DNA of 56,534 nucleotides from Chthoniobacterales bacterium (GTDB taxonomy: Bacteria > Verrucomicrobiota > Verrucomicrobiia > Chthoniobacterales > Terrimicrobiaceae). The DNA lies in NCBI GenBank assembly GCA_014879575.1, contig JACSRU010000154.1, forward strand, positions 1 through 56,534, in the 5' to 3' direction. The position numbers and the translations under genes are program-made. Of the stretch, positions 46,813-55,919 are shown piece by piece (position 1 is the stretch's first letter; each line of letters opens with the position of its first letter). Under the pieces are notes generated by a model. That model had not been told where the DNA came from and did not search any database. It worked only from the letters and a program-made list of their open reading frames with translations.

Positions 46813-48893
46813 ACGGCCTGCTCCCGCGCGCCTGCCGGGAGACGGTCCTTAAACTCCGGGCGGAAAAACCAGTCCGACCAATAGCTCCACCCCGCCTTCG
46901 TCATTTCCACCGGCGACAGGATCCAGCCGCCTTTTCCATCCGGACGGCAAATCCGGTAGGAATCCTTCCACATGACGGCCGTGCCCTGCGGAACGTAGAG
47001 GAACAGATACGGCTGGTCGCGGTAAATGATGGTCTGCAATCGGCCCGCCATGTCCTTGATCTTGTCGCGATTGTATTCCTGGCGGATCGCCTGGAGCAGG
47101 CGGTCCACTTCCGGGTTCTTGTAACCAACCACGTTCAGTTGCTCGGGATTGGTCTGCGAAGAGTGCCAGATTTGAAACTGATCGAAATCATTCCCCAGCA
47201 TCCACCCCAGCACGATGGCGTCAAACTCCCCCTTGTTGACATGATTCTTGAGGAAGACCGCCCACTCGTAGAGTTCGACCTTCACCTCGATGCCGATCTT
47301 TTTGAATCCGTCCTGGGCAAGAGTGGCAATGTCACGACGGATTTCATTCCCGTTGTTTGTCATGAGGGTGAACGAAAACCGGCGACCATCCTTGACGCGG
47401 ATTCCATCCGGTCCGGGCACCCAGCCTGCCTCATCCAAAAGGGCCCGGGCCTTGTCCGGGTCATACTTGAAGGGTGTCACCTCCGGGTTGAAAAACCACA
47501 TTTGCGGTGTAAAGAGGCCGGTGCTCTGAAGTCCATACCCGTAGAGAATGTATTTCACCATCGCGGGGATATCCACCGCGTGGGCCAGGGCCCGGCGCAC
47601 CCGTTCATCCTGGAAAAGCGGACGCTTCAAATTCCATCCGATGTAAGTGTAGGAAGTCGATGGCGAGGAAAACACATCGAAGCGGGGATCATTTTGAAAG
47701 GTGGAAACCGTCCAGGGCTCGGCGGTCCAGAAATCCACCTGACGGGTCTCAAAAGCCAGGCGCAGAGACAACTGGTCGGGAAGCGAGCGGAAGACGATTC
47801 CGTCCAGCCAGGGGCCGGGCGCATCGAAAAAATCCGGATTCCGCACCACCCGGATGAATTCATTTGTCTTCCACTCTCCAAATTTGAAAGGCCCGGTGCC
47901 GACGGGCGAGCGGTTGAAATTTTCCACCCACCACTCCGGGGATTTTCCCTCCAGGATGTGTGCCGGGAGGATTGACATCATCCAACTGTTGAGCGCCGGG
48001 GAAAACGGCTTTCGGTAGGTGACTCTCACGGTCCGCAGACCGGGAGTCTCGACGCTCTGGATCAGATCAAAATCCGGTTTGCGGGGTGAAGCGAATGCCT
48101 CATTCATGATGGCCTCGTAGGTAAAAGCCACATCCCGGGAGGTAAATGGCTTGCCATCGTGCCAGCGCACGCGATCGCGAAGTGTGAAGACGACCAACGG
48201 CTCCGCCAGGAAGGGCACGGGGTCGCCCAAAGAAACCTCCCCGCCACCGTTGCCCGCAAGCCAACCCTCCACCTCGCCCTTCACTTCCGGGGCGGCGGTC
48301 AGTTCGAAGGTGCTTCCCGACTCCACCCAGTCGCGCACAATGCGGGACGCGGGGTTTGCCTTTCGGAAGGCCTGCAGGACTTCTTTTGCGTCCGACTTGA
48401 CCCGAACCCGGATCGTTGTGAGCGGCTGGAGGGAATCCTGCGGCAAACGGGAAAAGATCGACTCCGAGGCGGCCATTCCGGGCTCACTGAAGGACAGGAG
48501 AAGGAAATTCCCCTCGAGGCGGGCGGCTTCCAGCTTCCAGGCTTCCCATTCCGAGCGCCACGACTCCAGCATTTTCAAGGCGGCGGCGGATGAGGCGGAA
48601 TCCTTGAAGACAACGGTCGTGGTCTGGCTGAGCGTCCAGGATTTTGCAAGGTCCCCGACGATTTCGAGATTTTCATTATACTTCAGAAGCCCATTGAACA
48701 TCGTCGAAAAGACCTGCGAGGCCGCCCCATCGGCCTGCTGGATCGGATTGAGCGTGGAAGGCTCGCCCAGGACACCGAGCGACATCTCGTTTTTCTTGCC
48801 CGTCGCAAGGAACGCGGAGTTCAAAAAACTGGCCGCAATGAGCCCCACCAGGAAAACCGGCAGCCCAAAGAGAACATAGCGGACAATTCTCAT
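46788..48893 (-). CDS. ABC-type peptide/nickel substrate-binding protein (SBP family 5) with an insertion
   Basis: 701 residues, well above the usual 500-600. An N-terminal membrane anchor or signal (VRYVLFGLPVFLVGLIAASF) is followed by MSLGVLGEPSTLNPIQQADG and ENLEIVGDLAKSWTLSQ as in OppA/DppA. Residues ~93-232 are an inserted segment, partly helical (WRSEWEAWKLEAARLEG), after which the family resumes at VVFTLRDRVRWHDGKPFTSRDV and continues with VGTGPFKFGEW, IGWNLKRPLFQDERVRRAL and QIWHSSQTNPEQLNVVGYKN. No permease or ATPase genes are nearby. The ATG is preceded by CCTCCC, not a Shine-Dalgarno. Confidence 0.88.
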   Translation of the reverse strand: MRIVRYVLFGLPVFLVGLIAASFLNSAFLATGKKNEMSLGVLGEPSTLNPIQQADGAASQVFSTMFNGLLKYNENLEIVGDLAKSWTLSQTTTVVFKDSASSAAALKMLESWRSEWEAWKLEAARLEGNFLLLSFSEPGMAASESIFSRLPQDSLQPLTTIRVRVKSDAKEVLQAFRKANPASRIVRDWVESGSTFELTAAPEVKGEVEGWLAGNGGGEVSLGDPVPFLAEPLVVFTLRDRVRWHDGKPFTSRDVAFTYEAIMNEAFASPRKPDFDLIQSVETPGLRTVRVTYRKPFSPALNSWMMSILPAHILEGKSPEWWVENFNRSPVGTGPFKFGEWKTNEFIRVVRNPDFFDAPGPWLDGIVFRSLPDQLSLRLAFETRQVDFWTAEPWTVSTFQNDPRFDVFSSPSTSYTYIGWNLKRPLFQDERVRRALAHAVDIPAMVKYILYGYGLQSTGLFTPQMWFFNPEVTPFKYDPDKARALLDEAGWVPGPDGIRVKDGRRFSFTLMTNNGNEIRRDIATLAQDGFKKIGIEVKVELYEWAVFLKNHVNKGEFDAIVLGWMLGNDFDQFQIWHSSQTNPEQLNVVGYKNPEVDRLLQAIRQEYNRDKIKDMAGRLQTIIYRDQPYLFLYVPQGTAVMWKDSYRICRPDGKGGWILSPVEMTKAGWSYWSDWFFRPEFKDRLPAGAREQAVQKNRDPA

Positions 48894-49058
48894 GGGAGGA
48901 TCTGGCGTCCGGGATTTCCCTCCCCCTGTACACCAACGGCCAATGAAAAATCATCCGTCCCACGCACGAGACGGGCACCGCCCGGTTTGCCCGGGAGGGG
49001 TTTTCCTGCCATGAGCGGGACAACCACAGCCCCTGGGATTGCGGGGCGCATGGCGGGA

Positions 49059-49979
49059 TCAGGCGAATTCAAACTGGCTCATGAGCCGGAGCAATCGGGA
49101 GCGATCCTCGATCTGGGCGGCATCCACCGTCTTCAGACGCTCCAGGCTGAAGGCCTCGACGTTGAAGCTTGCGAGAACGGTTCCGAAGACAACCGCGCGC
49201 CGGAGCGCATCGAAGTCAATCGTCTCCGAATCGCTTTCCCGTGCCAGGATGCCTGCGAGTCCCCCCGCAAACGTATCCCCCGCGCCGGTGGGATCGTGGA
49301 TGTCTTCCAGGGGGTAGGCCGGACAACTGAAGAATTCCCCGCCCGCGCCGAAGAGCAGGCACCCGTGCTCGCCCTTCTTGATGGCGACGTATTTTGGGCC
49401 AAGCGCCAGAATGGATTTGGCCGCCTTGACCAGGTTGGTCTGGTTCGTGAGTTGACGGGCCTCGCCATCGTTGAGGATCAGCAAGTCAATACGACTCAGG
49501 AGGCGGATCAGGGACTCCTTCGCGATGTTGATCCAGAGATCCATCGTATCCGCGATGACAAAGCGGGGCTTCACCACCTGGTCAAGGACGTGGTGCTGGA
49601 GGTCGGGCGCGATATTCGCCAGCAACACAAATGGCGTGGACTTGTAATTCGAGGGAAGCGTCGGGGTGAAATGCTCGAAAACATTCAGAGCCACCGAACG
49701 CGTCTCGCGCGTGTTCATGTCCCACATGTATTCCCCGGACCACCGAAAGGTTTTCCCGGGGACAATCTGCAGCCCCTCCAAATCAATGCGCCGACTGCGC
49801 AGGAGTTCGATGTGTTCTTTGGGAAAATCCTCGCCCACGATGCCGACAAAATTGACAGGACTGAAATACGCCGCCGCGACGGCCGCGTAGGAGGCAGACC
49901 CTCCGAGGAGGTTGGGATGCTCCTCCACGGGCGTCTTGATGTCATCCAGCGCGATGGAACCGACGATAAGGACAGACAT
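49059..49979 (-). CDS. PfkB/ribokinase-family sugar kinase
   Basis: 306 residues from the ATG at 49979. SVLIVGSIALDDIKTP opens the protein; NLLGGSASYAAVAAAYFSPV is the first PfkB signature and IHDPTGAGDTFAGGLAGIL the second, with the catalytic Asp and anion hole. The lid region (WSGEYMWDMNTRETRSVALN) and DTMDLWINIAKESLIRLL are not specific enough to name the sugar; adenosine- or fructose-kinase-like activity is possible. It lies 4 bases after aspC on the same strand, at the end of an ndk-aspC-pfkB unit. Confidence 0.9.
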   Translation of the reverse strand: MSVLIVGSIALDDIKTPVEEHPNLLGGSASYAAVAAAYFSPVNFVGIVGEDFPKEHIELLRSRRIDLEGLQIVPGKTFRWSGEYMWDMNTRETRSVALNVFEHFTPTLPSNYKSTPFVLLANIAPDLQHHVLDQVVKPRFVIADTMDLWINIAKESLIRLLSRIDLLILNDGEARQLTNQTNLVKAAKSILALGPKYVAIKKGEHGCLLFGAGGEFFSCPAYPLEDIHDPTGAGDTFAGGLAGILARESDSETIDFDALRRAVVFGTVLASFNVEAFSLERLKTVDAAQIEDRSRLLRLMSQFEFA

Positions 49980-49983
49980 CGGC

Positions 49984-51147
49984 TTAGATGGTTTTGCAGA
50001 ATTCCTCGATGCGGTCGAGACCCGTCTTGATGACATCCAGGCTGGTCGCGTAGCTCAGGCGAACCGTCCGATCATCCCCAAACGCGACCCCGGGCACAAG
50101 TGCCACATTCACCTTGCTGAGCAGGCGATCCGCGAAATTCTGCGACTTCAGCCCGAACGAGCTGACATTGGCCAGCACGTAAAAGGCACCCAGCGGACGC
50201 ACGGCCTTGATGCCGGGGATCGCATTGAGACGCTCAAACATATACTGGCGCCGGATGTCGAATTCCTCACGCATGTCCGTGACACACTGCTGGTCGCCGG
50301 TCAGCGCGGCCAGCCCGCCGTGTTGGGCGAAGGAGCAGGGATTCGACGTCATGTGACTCTGCATGGAGTCAATGGCCTTCGCGATCGGCGCCGGTGCCCC
50401 GAGATACCCCAGACGCCAGCCGGTCATGGCATAGGCCTTGCTGAATCCGTTGACCGTGATCGTGAGGTCGTAGGCCTCGGGGGTCAGCGAGGCGATGCTC
50501 ACATGCTCCGCCCCATCGTAAGTCAGCTTTTCATAGATTTCGTCGGAAAGGATGTAGATGTCCTCTTCTGCGGCCACCTCGGAAATCGCCCGCAGCTCGT
50601 CGCGCGTGTAAACCGAACCCGTCGGATTGCCCGGCGAGTTGATGATCACCATTTTTGTGCAGGGAGTCATCGCCTCCTCAAATTCCTTCGGCGTCATTTT
50701 CCAATCGTTTTCCTCGCGTGTGGAAACGATCACCGGAACGCCGCCGGCCAGACGAACCATCTCCGGATAGCTCAGCCAGAAGGGAGCCGGGATAATGACC
50801 TCATCCCCGGGGTTCACCACGGCGGCGATGGCATTGAAGCAGGACTGCTTGGCCCCGTTGCTGACGATGACCTGGCTGGGCTTGTAATCGAGCTTGTTCT
50901 CCGCGGCGAATTTTTTGGAAATTGCCTGACGCAGTTCCGGTATGCCGGAACTGGGCGTGTATTTTGTCAGTCCGCCCTGAAGGGCCGCGATGGCGGCCGC
51001 CTTGATATGTTCCGGCGTATCCATGTCGGGCTCTCCGGCGCCGAATCCACAGACATCAACGCCTTCCGCCTTCAGGGCTTTGGCTTTGCTGTCAATGGCA
51101 AGGGTGAGTGATGGGGTGAGTTCAGTGAGTCGGGACGCAATTTCCAT
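49984..51147 (-). CDS. aspC: Aspartate aminotransferase (class I, Ib-like)
   Basis: PLP enzyme moving the amino group between aspartate and 2-oxoglutarate. 387 residues, type typical of Bacillus, Thermus and many non-gamma bacteria. SLTLAIDSKAKALKAEG start, YTPSSGIPELRQAISKKF, SPGNPTGSVYTRDEL, SDEIYEKLTYD and VNGFSKAYAMTGWRLGY with the PLP Lys, then LSYATSLDVIKTGLDRI. Some members also act on prephenate (arogenate route), which cannot be excluded. It is 24 bases downstream of the ndk-like gene and 4 bases before pfkB. Confidence 0.95.
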   Translation of the reverse strand: MEIASRLTELTPSLTLAIDSKAKALKAEGVDVCGFGAGEPDMDTPEHIKAAAIAALQGGLTKYTPSSGIPELRQAISKKFAAENKLDYKPSQVIVSNGAKQSCFNAIAAVVNPGDEVIIPAPFWLSYPEMVRLAGGVPVIVSTREENDWKMTPKEFEEAMTPCTKMVIINSPGNPTGSVYTRDELRAISEVAAEEDIYILSDEIYEKLTYDGAEHVSIASLTPEAYDLTITVNGFSKAYAMTGWRLGYLGAPAPIAKAIDSMQSHMTSNPCSFAQHGGLAALTGDQQCVTDMREEFDIRRQYMFERLNAIPGIKAVRPLGAFYVLANVSSFGLKSQNFADRLLSKVNVALVPGVAFGDDRTVRLSYATSLDVIKTGLDRIEEFCKTI

Positions 51148-51171
51148 AGTGATGTTTTGAGCAGGGTTTAA

Positions 51172-52338
51172 TTAGACGCACATGCCGTGCGCTTCAAGCA
51201 ACGGTTTCAAATTGTTTTCGTCCAGGCGGAGGATCTTCATCTCGCGGCGGGCGTTCTCCGGGGAGTCCGACGCGTGCGCGGCGTTGATCATGACCGTCTG
51301 GCCGAATTCTTTTCTGATGGATCCGGGGGGAGCCTTCGAGGGATCGGTGGGGCCGAGCACCTCGCGAATTTTTGCCACGGCGTCCACCCCGCGATAAACC
51401 AGGGCCACGCATTTTTCCGTGCCGGGAAGCGCGCGCTTCTCCGGCGGACATTGGGCGGGACGGATGCCCGCCATGAATTGAATGATCGATTCCCAGTGGG
51501 CGCGCCCGGCGATGGGACACAGCAACTCCCCCAGCGCGGTTTCCGTCGGGTCATCCAGCGGCACCCCAAGCTCCTCCTCGACCGCCAATCTCGCCCGCTT
51601 CCCGATCGGCTCCCGCATCTTGTCCAGCAGGACATCCAGAACCGGACCGTAAAATTCCATCGCCTCGGCCACACTCATGTGATGGACCTTGAACCCGATG
51701 AGCGAAAGCCCGGTGCGTGAGAACGTCTCGATGACGCCCCCGGGCCGCGCGTTTGGAAACCGGAAATTGTCGGGCTTGATCAGAACAAGCGTCGTCTCGA
51801 CATTTTCCCCGGCGGGAAAAATCACGCTCTCGGGCAGAACTCCGCCGTCACTGTCGGAAAATTTCGCCCACAGCGCCAGGTGGGAACGCGCGCTGGCGAC
51901 ATCCGGAGCCGCCAGCACGGCGGGCTCGAAATAGACGACCTTCCCGTCCTCCACGACATAGTCGCCATAAGTATCGCGGAGGGTCTCCCCCCGCGGACGG
52001 GCGGCAACGATGTGGCCCGTGATGGTCCGCGTTTTTGCCACGGCATTTTCGCCGCGCAACACCAACAGCAAAACCCTCGCCGGCGTCCCATCCGCCGCCG
52101 GAACAAATTTTTTGCGGACATATTCCCGGATCGCCTCCTGGATGGCCTGGTGTTTGGGATCCGGTTCCCCGGCCACCACATCCGCGTAGGCACTTGCAAG
52201 TTCCGGGCCTGGCGCAAACATCCGCCCTCCCACGAGTTCCAGCCCCGTCCTCGCCAACAACCGGGAAATGATCCCGCCCGTTCGCGACTTCACCAGCGAG
52301 TAGGGAGTGAGTAGGACGTAGGAAAGCTCTTCAGCCAT
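51172..52338 (-). CDS. Tandem nucleoside diphosphate kinase-like protein
   Basis: 388 residues containing two NDK folds. The second (about 180-375) is complete: TTLVLIKPDNFRFPNARPGG, LVYRGVDAVAKIREVLGPTD, PPGSIRKEFG and INAAHASDSPENARREMK with catalytic His355. The first (about 1-160) keeps the frame of the fold (YVLLTPYSLVKSRTGGIISR; LVLRGENAVAKTRTITGH; LRDTYGDYVV), but the catalytic His position is replaced by a VVYFEPAVLAAPDVASAR segment. So one half is probably inactive, serving structure or regulation. Normal NDK has ~140 residues. It is the first gene of the ndk-aspC-pfkB unit. Confidence 0.88.
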   Translation of the reverse strand: MAEELSYVLLTPYSLVKSRTGGIISRLLARTGLELVGGRMFAPGPELASAYADVVAGEPDPKHQAIQEAIREYVRKKFVPAADGTPARVLLLVLRGENAVAKTRTITGHIVAARPRGETLRDTYGDYVVEDGKVVYFEPAVLAAPDVASARSHLALWAKFSDSDGGVLPESVIFPAGENVETTLVLIKPDNFRFPNARPGGVIETFSRTGLSLIGFKVHHMSVAEAMEFYGPVLDVLLDKMREPIGKRARLAVEEELGVPLDDPTETALGELLCPIAGRAHWESIIQFMAGIRPAQCPPEKRALPGTEKCVALVYRGVDAVAKIREVLGPTDPSKAPPGSIRKEFGQTVMINAAHASDSPENARREMKILRLDENNLKPLLEAHGMCV

Positions 52339-52476
52339 GGGTGTTTTCTAAACCTGCCCGCGACGGGCGGACTGGTCGTTGGCAGGCGCGCACCCTATCC
52401 ACCTCGCCCACAACCCGTCAACTGGAAAGAGTGCCCTTGCATGCGCGCCGGGGTCCACTATGGTGAAGGCTTTCGT

Positions 52477-53256
52477 ATGCACCTGAATCCCGGAGAAAGC
52501 CCGCGCCCCGTCCTGAAAAAACACCCCATTGGCGTTTCCCTTGTGGCGGGGTTTTCCACTCTGCTGGCCTCACAAGCGGTCATGGCCCAGGGGGTCGTGG
52601 AGTTTCCGAACAAGACCAATCTCATGGAGGTCGCGAAATCCGGGGGGTTTGTCATGATCCCGCTGGCACTGCTCTCGGTGATCGCCGTGATGCTGGTTCT
52701 TGTGTATCTGGTGACCCTGCGGCGGGGTGCTGTGGCCACGGCGCGCTACATGCAAACTGCGGAAGCCCTCCTCCGGAAAAAGGATTATCTGGGACTCCTG
52801 GCGGTTTCGAATCGTCACAATGAAGCGGTGGCCAGAATCGTCCAGCGCACGCTGGATTTTCTCACAAAAAATCCCCGCGCCACGCTGGAGGAGGCCCGCG
52901 AAATTGCCCAGGCCGAAGGCACCCGCCTGGCGGGCGCCATGAATCAGCAAATCACCTACCTGGCCGACATCGGCACGCTTGCGCCGATGCTCGGACTCTT
53001 TGGAACGGTCCTTGGTCTCATCAAGTCGTTTGCCGCTGTGGCAAGTGACATTGCCGCTTCGAGACCGATGTTGCTTGCGCAGGGAGTCTCGGAGGCCCTG
53101 GTTGCGACGGCGGCCGGACTTCTGGTTGGCATTCCGGCCATGGCGGCCTATTCGTTTTTCCGGGGACGCGTTCAGGCGCGGATCTCGGATTTGGAGGCAG
53201 CCACCACCCAGCTCATCGCCCTGCTGGGGGTGGACCTGTCGAACCGCAGGGGATGA
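52477..53256 (+). CDS. exbB: MotA/TolQ/ExbB-type proton channel protein
   Basis: 259 residues from ATG 52477, which has GAAGG 10 bases upstream; ATG 52441 is an alternative. A hydrophobic N-terminal segment that may be a signal peptide (GVSLVAGFSTLLASQAVMAQ) precedes the family part: GGFVMIPLALLSVIAVMLVL, a cytoplasmic helical loop (NPRATLEEAREIAQAEGTRL), then TYLADIGTLAPMLGLFGTVL GL and EALVATAAGLLVGIPAMAAY. No ExbD/TolR partner follows; instead a TPR gene starts on the overlapping ATGA. It could energise a TonB- or Tol-like envelope function or a verrucomicrobial variant. Confidence 0.88.
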   Translation: MHLNPGESPRPVLKKHPIGVSLVAGFSTLLASQAVMAQGVVEFPNKTNLMEVAKSGGFVMIPLALLSVIAVMLVLVYLVTLRRGAVATARYMQTAEALLRKKDYLGLLAVSNRHNEAVARIVQRTLDFLTKNPRATLEEAREIAQAEGTRLAGAMNQQITYLADIGTLAPMLGLFGTVLGLIKSFAAVASDIAASRPMLLAQGVSEALVATAAGLLVGIPAMAAYSFFRGRVQARISDLEAATTQLIALLGVDLSNRRG

Positions 53257-55919
53257 GGCACGCGCGCACGAAGCCATCGCCCCCAGTCCCGGGCCCTCGC
53301 CTGTCGGATTCCGCTGGTTGTGGGCGCGGGCTTCCGCTCCGCACCGTTTACGGGATCCTTGTCCTGCTGGCCGGTGTGCTGACGGCATCCGCACAGCCGG
53401 TGGGCGGGGAGCCGGAGATCCGGCGCGCCCTCCCGATCAACACCCCGGCTCCCACGGAAAATCCGGATTGGATGGAGCGCATTCCCCAGGCAACGCCCAT
53501 CCGCCGTCCCTTGCCGGTTGAGCGGGCCGTTCCGGTTGCCACTCCGATTCCGATGGCCACCCCGGAGCCAGCCCGTCCAACCTCCCCGCCTCTGGAACAA
53601 CCCTTTCGTCCGGAAACGCCTCCCTCCCCCCCGTCGGCTCCTCCAACGGATGAGAGCGGGAGCATCCGCATCGGCCCCACCTCCACCACCCAGGGGAGCG
53701 ACCACGCCCGCGAGGCACTGGAGCGGGCAAACACGTTTTACTCGCGAAAGATGTATGACCTTGCCGTCCCGGAATACGAGTTGTTCCTGATTTCCTCGAC
53801 TCCTGCCGGTGGCCGGGATCAGGCTCTCTTCCGCCTCGCCGAATGCCACCGCATGCTCGGCAACACCCCCGCCGCACGCGCGAGCTATGAAAAGCTTGCC
53901 ATGGATTTCCAAAAGGGGGAATTCGCGGGCGCGGGGGCCTACCGGTTGGGAGAGTTCCTCTTTGGCGAGAACAACTACGAGGCCGCAAACACCCAATTCC
54001 AGACCGCGGCCCGGGAGGCCAAGGACAACGAGGTGCGCCTGACCGCCCTCTACTTTTCCGCACGGAGCCTCGATTACCTCCATCGGGACAAGGATGCCCT
54101 CGCCGCCTACAAGGCCGTGCTGGCGGTTGAGGGAAAAAATCCGTATCGCGAACACGCCCTGCTGGCCACCGCAAACATCGAATCCCGCAACGGAAGAAAG
54201 GAACCCGCCCTCGCCGCCTACGAGCAACTTGCGAACTCCGGAAAAACCGCCCAGTCCGCCGAAGCCGCCGTCAAGGGCGCCACACTCGCCAGCGAACTGG
54301 GACAAAAGGAAAAGGCCCTTTCGCTTTTTGAAAAGGTTCTGAACAATCCGGAAGGGAAGGATTGGAAAGCGGCTTCCATCCTCGGTGCCCTGAAGCTCCG
54401 CTACCAGGCCTCCTCCTACAAGAACGTCATTGAAATGGCTCCTCTGGTTGATCAACTCGGACCGGAGGAGCGGCCCGAGGCGCTTCAAATCCTTGCCGCC
54501 TCGTTTCGGCAAACCGGAAACAATCTGGACGCCCGGCGCACCTATGACCGCATCCTCAAGGAATTCCCGGAAGCGGCAACTTCCGATGAGGCAAGATACC
54601 AGCGCCTGCTCAGCCTTTATGCCCTGAAGGATAAAAATCTTGTCGCGGAAGCGGATTCCTTTCTTGAGAAAACCACGAATCCCAAAGAGCGCACCCAGGC
54701 CATGCTGCTCAAGGCGGAGGTCCTCTTCAAGCAGGGCGACTATGCCGCTGCGGGCAAGGTTTATGATGCCCTGCTGACCCGGGAACTCGTCGGGGAGAAT
54801 CGCGCCGAAGTTCTCTACAAGCTCGCCTGGTGCCTGGCCTCCACCGGCAACCACTCCGCCGCGATCCCGGTTTACTCGGAGTTCCTCGAAAAATTTCCCG
54901 ATCACAAACTGGCGCCCGATGTCCTCGCGCGCCGGGCACTGTCGAAACAGGAAATCAAATCGTTTGATTCGGCGATCGCGGATTTCGATGCCATCGCCGC
55001 CAAGTATCCCTCCTCGAAAGAACACGAACTTTCCCTCCAGCAAAAGGCCCTCATTTTCGGACAGCTCAAAAAATATCCCGAAATGACGGCAACCTTTGAA
55101 AAATTGCTGGCGGAGTTCCCCCAAACCGCCGCCGCCGCGCAGGCAAATTTCTGGCTCGGATGGGCGGCCTTCGAACAGAAGGATTACAAGGCGGCGATTC
55201 CCAAATTGGAAGAGGCGCGCAAGCGCGATGCCGCGGGCTATGGCGAACGGGCTTCCCTGCGGATCATCCTCTCCCATTACTATCTGGAGGATCGCGCATC
55301 GGTTGCCCGGGAGGCTCTGGCCTACAAGGGGGGGAATCTCCCGGTGGAAATCACCCTCTGGCTGGCCTCCCAGCTCATGGACGAGGGGGACTACGCCAAG
55401 GCGGAGACTCTTCTCCTGCCGCTGACCAGCAATCCGTCCGCCCTGACGCCGGACGCCTGGCTCAACCTTGGCGAGGCGGAAATTCGTCTGGGAAAATTCC
55501 AACAGGCCCGGGCTCCGGTGGACAAATTTCTTGAGACCGCCCGCGATGCGGGAACCCGTGCGCGCGGGCTCATGGCCAGTGCCCAGATCTACCTCGGTCT
55601 CAAGAATCCCACGCTCGCCATCCCGGTGATCGAAGAGGCTTTGCTGCTCCAGCCCGAGGGCAGGTTAAATGCGGAGGCCCGCCTGCTCCAGGGGGACATC
55701 TTTCTTGCGCAGGGCAACGCGGATGCCGCCGCGAGAGCCTACATGACGGTCGCCGTGCTTCTGGAGGATCCGGTCATCACCCCCACGGCCCTTCAAAAAG
55801 CCGCCGATGCCTACCAACGGGCCAACAATCGCTTCGAAGCGGAAAAAGCCCTTGCGCTCCTGCGGGAAAAATATCCAGATTCCGTAAAGAAACCAAAAGC
55901 CTCGAAGCCCCAATCATGA
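53253..55919 (+). CDS. Exported TPR-repeat protein with Pro-rich N-terminus
   Basis: 888 residues. After a basic N-terminal stretch and a hydrophobic signal/anchor (TVYGILVLLAGVLTASAQPV, near residue 32-50) comes ~100 residues rich in Pro and Thr (PVATPIPMATPEPARPTSPP), a likely periplasm-spanning linker. From about 150 to the end there are many tetratricopeptide-like repeats (DLAVPEYELFLISS, GRDQALFRLAECHRMLGNTP, AARASYEKLAMDFQKGEF and so on), as in YbgF/CpoB or BamD scaffolds. The start overlaps exbB and the end overlaps the next gene, 4 bases each. A Tol-Pal-like role is suggested by the exbB coupling. Confidence 0.85.
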   Translation: MRHARTKPSPPVPGPRLSDSAGCGRGLPLRTVYGILVLLAGVLTASAQPVGGEPEIRRALPINTPAPTENPDWMERIPQATPIRRPLPVERAVPVATPIPMATPEPARPTSPPLEQPFRPETPPSPPSAPPTDESGSIRIGPTSTTQGSDHAREALERANTFYSRKMYDLAVPEYELFLISSTPAGGRDQALFRLAECHRMLGNTPAARASYEKLAMDFQKGEFAGAGAYRLGEFLFGENNYEAANTQFQTAAREAKDNEVRLTALYFSARSLDYLHRDKDALAAYKAVLAVEGKNPYREHALLATANIESRNGRKEPALAAYEQLANSGKTAQSAEAAVKGATLASELGQKEKALSLFEKVLNNPEGKDWKAASILGALKLRYQASSYKNVIEMAPLVDQLGPEERPEALQILAASFRQTGNNLDARRTYDRILKEFPEAATSDEARYQRLLSLYALKDKNLVAEADSFLEKTTNPKERTQAMLLKAEVLFKQGDYAAAGKVYDALLTRELVGENRAEVLYKLAWCLASTGNHSAAIPVYSEFLEKFPDHKLAPDVLARRALSKQEIKSFDSAIADFDAIAAKYPSSKEHELSLQQKALIFGQLKKYPEMTATFEKLLAEFPQTAAAAQANFWLGWAAFEQKDYKAAIPKLEEARKRDAAGYGERASLRIILSHYYLEDRASVAREALAYKGGNLPVEITLWLASQLMDEGDYAKAETLLLPLTSNPSALTPDAWLNLGEAEIRLGKFQQARAPVDKFLETARDAGTRARGLMASAQIYLGLKNPTLAIPVIEEALLLQPEGRLNAEARLLQGDIFLAQGNADAAARAYMTVAVLLEDPVITPTALQKAADAYQRANNRFEAEKALALLREKYPDSVKKPKASKPQS

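Noticed and set aside
53172-55502. 776-residue minus-strand frame opposite the TPR gene.
   Set aside because: The plus-strand TPR repeats, signal sequence and 4-base overlaps are convincing; the antisense frame has no domain.
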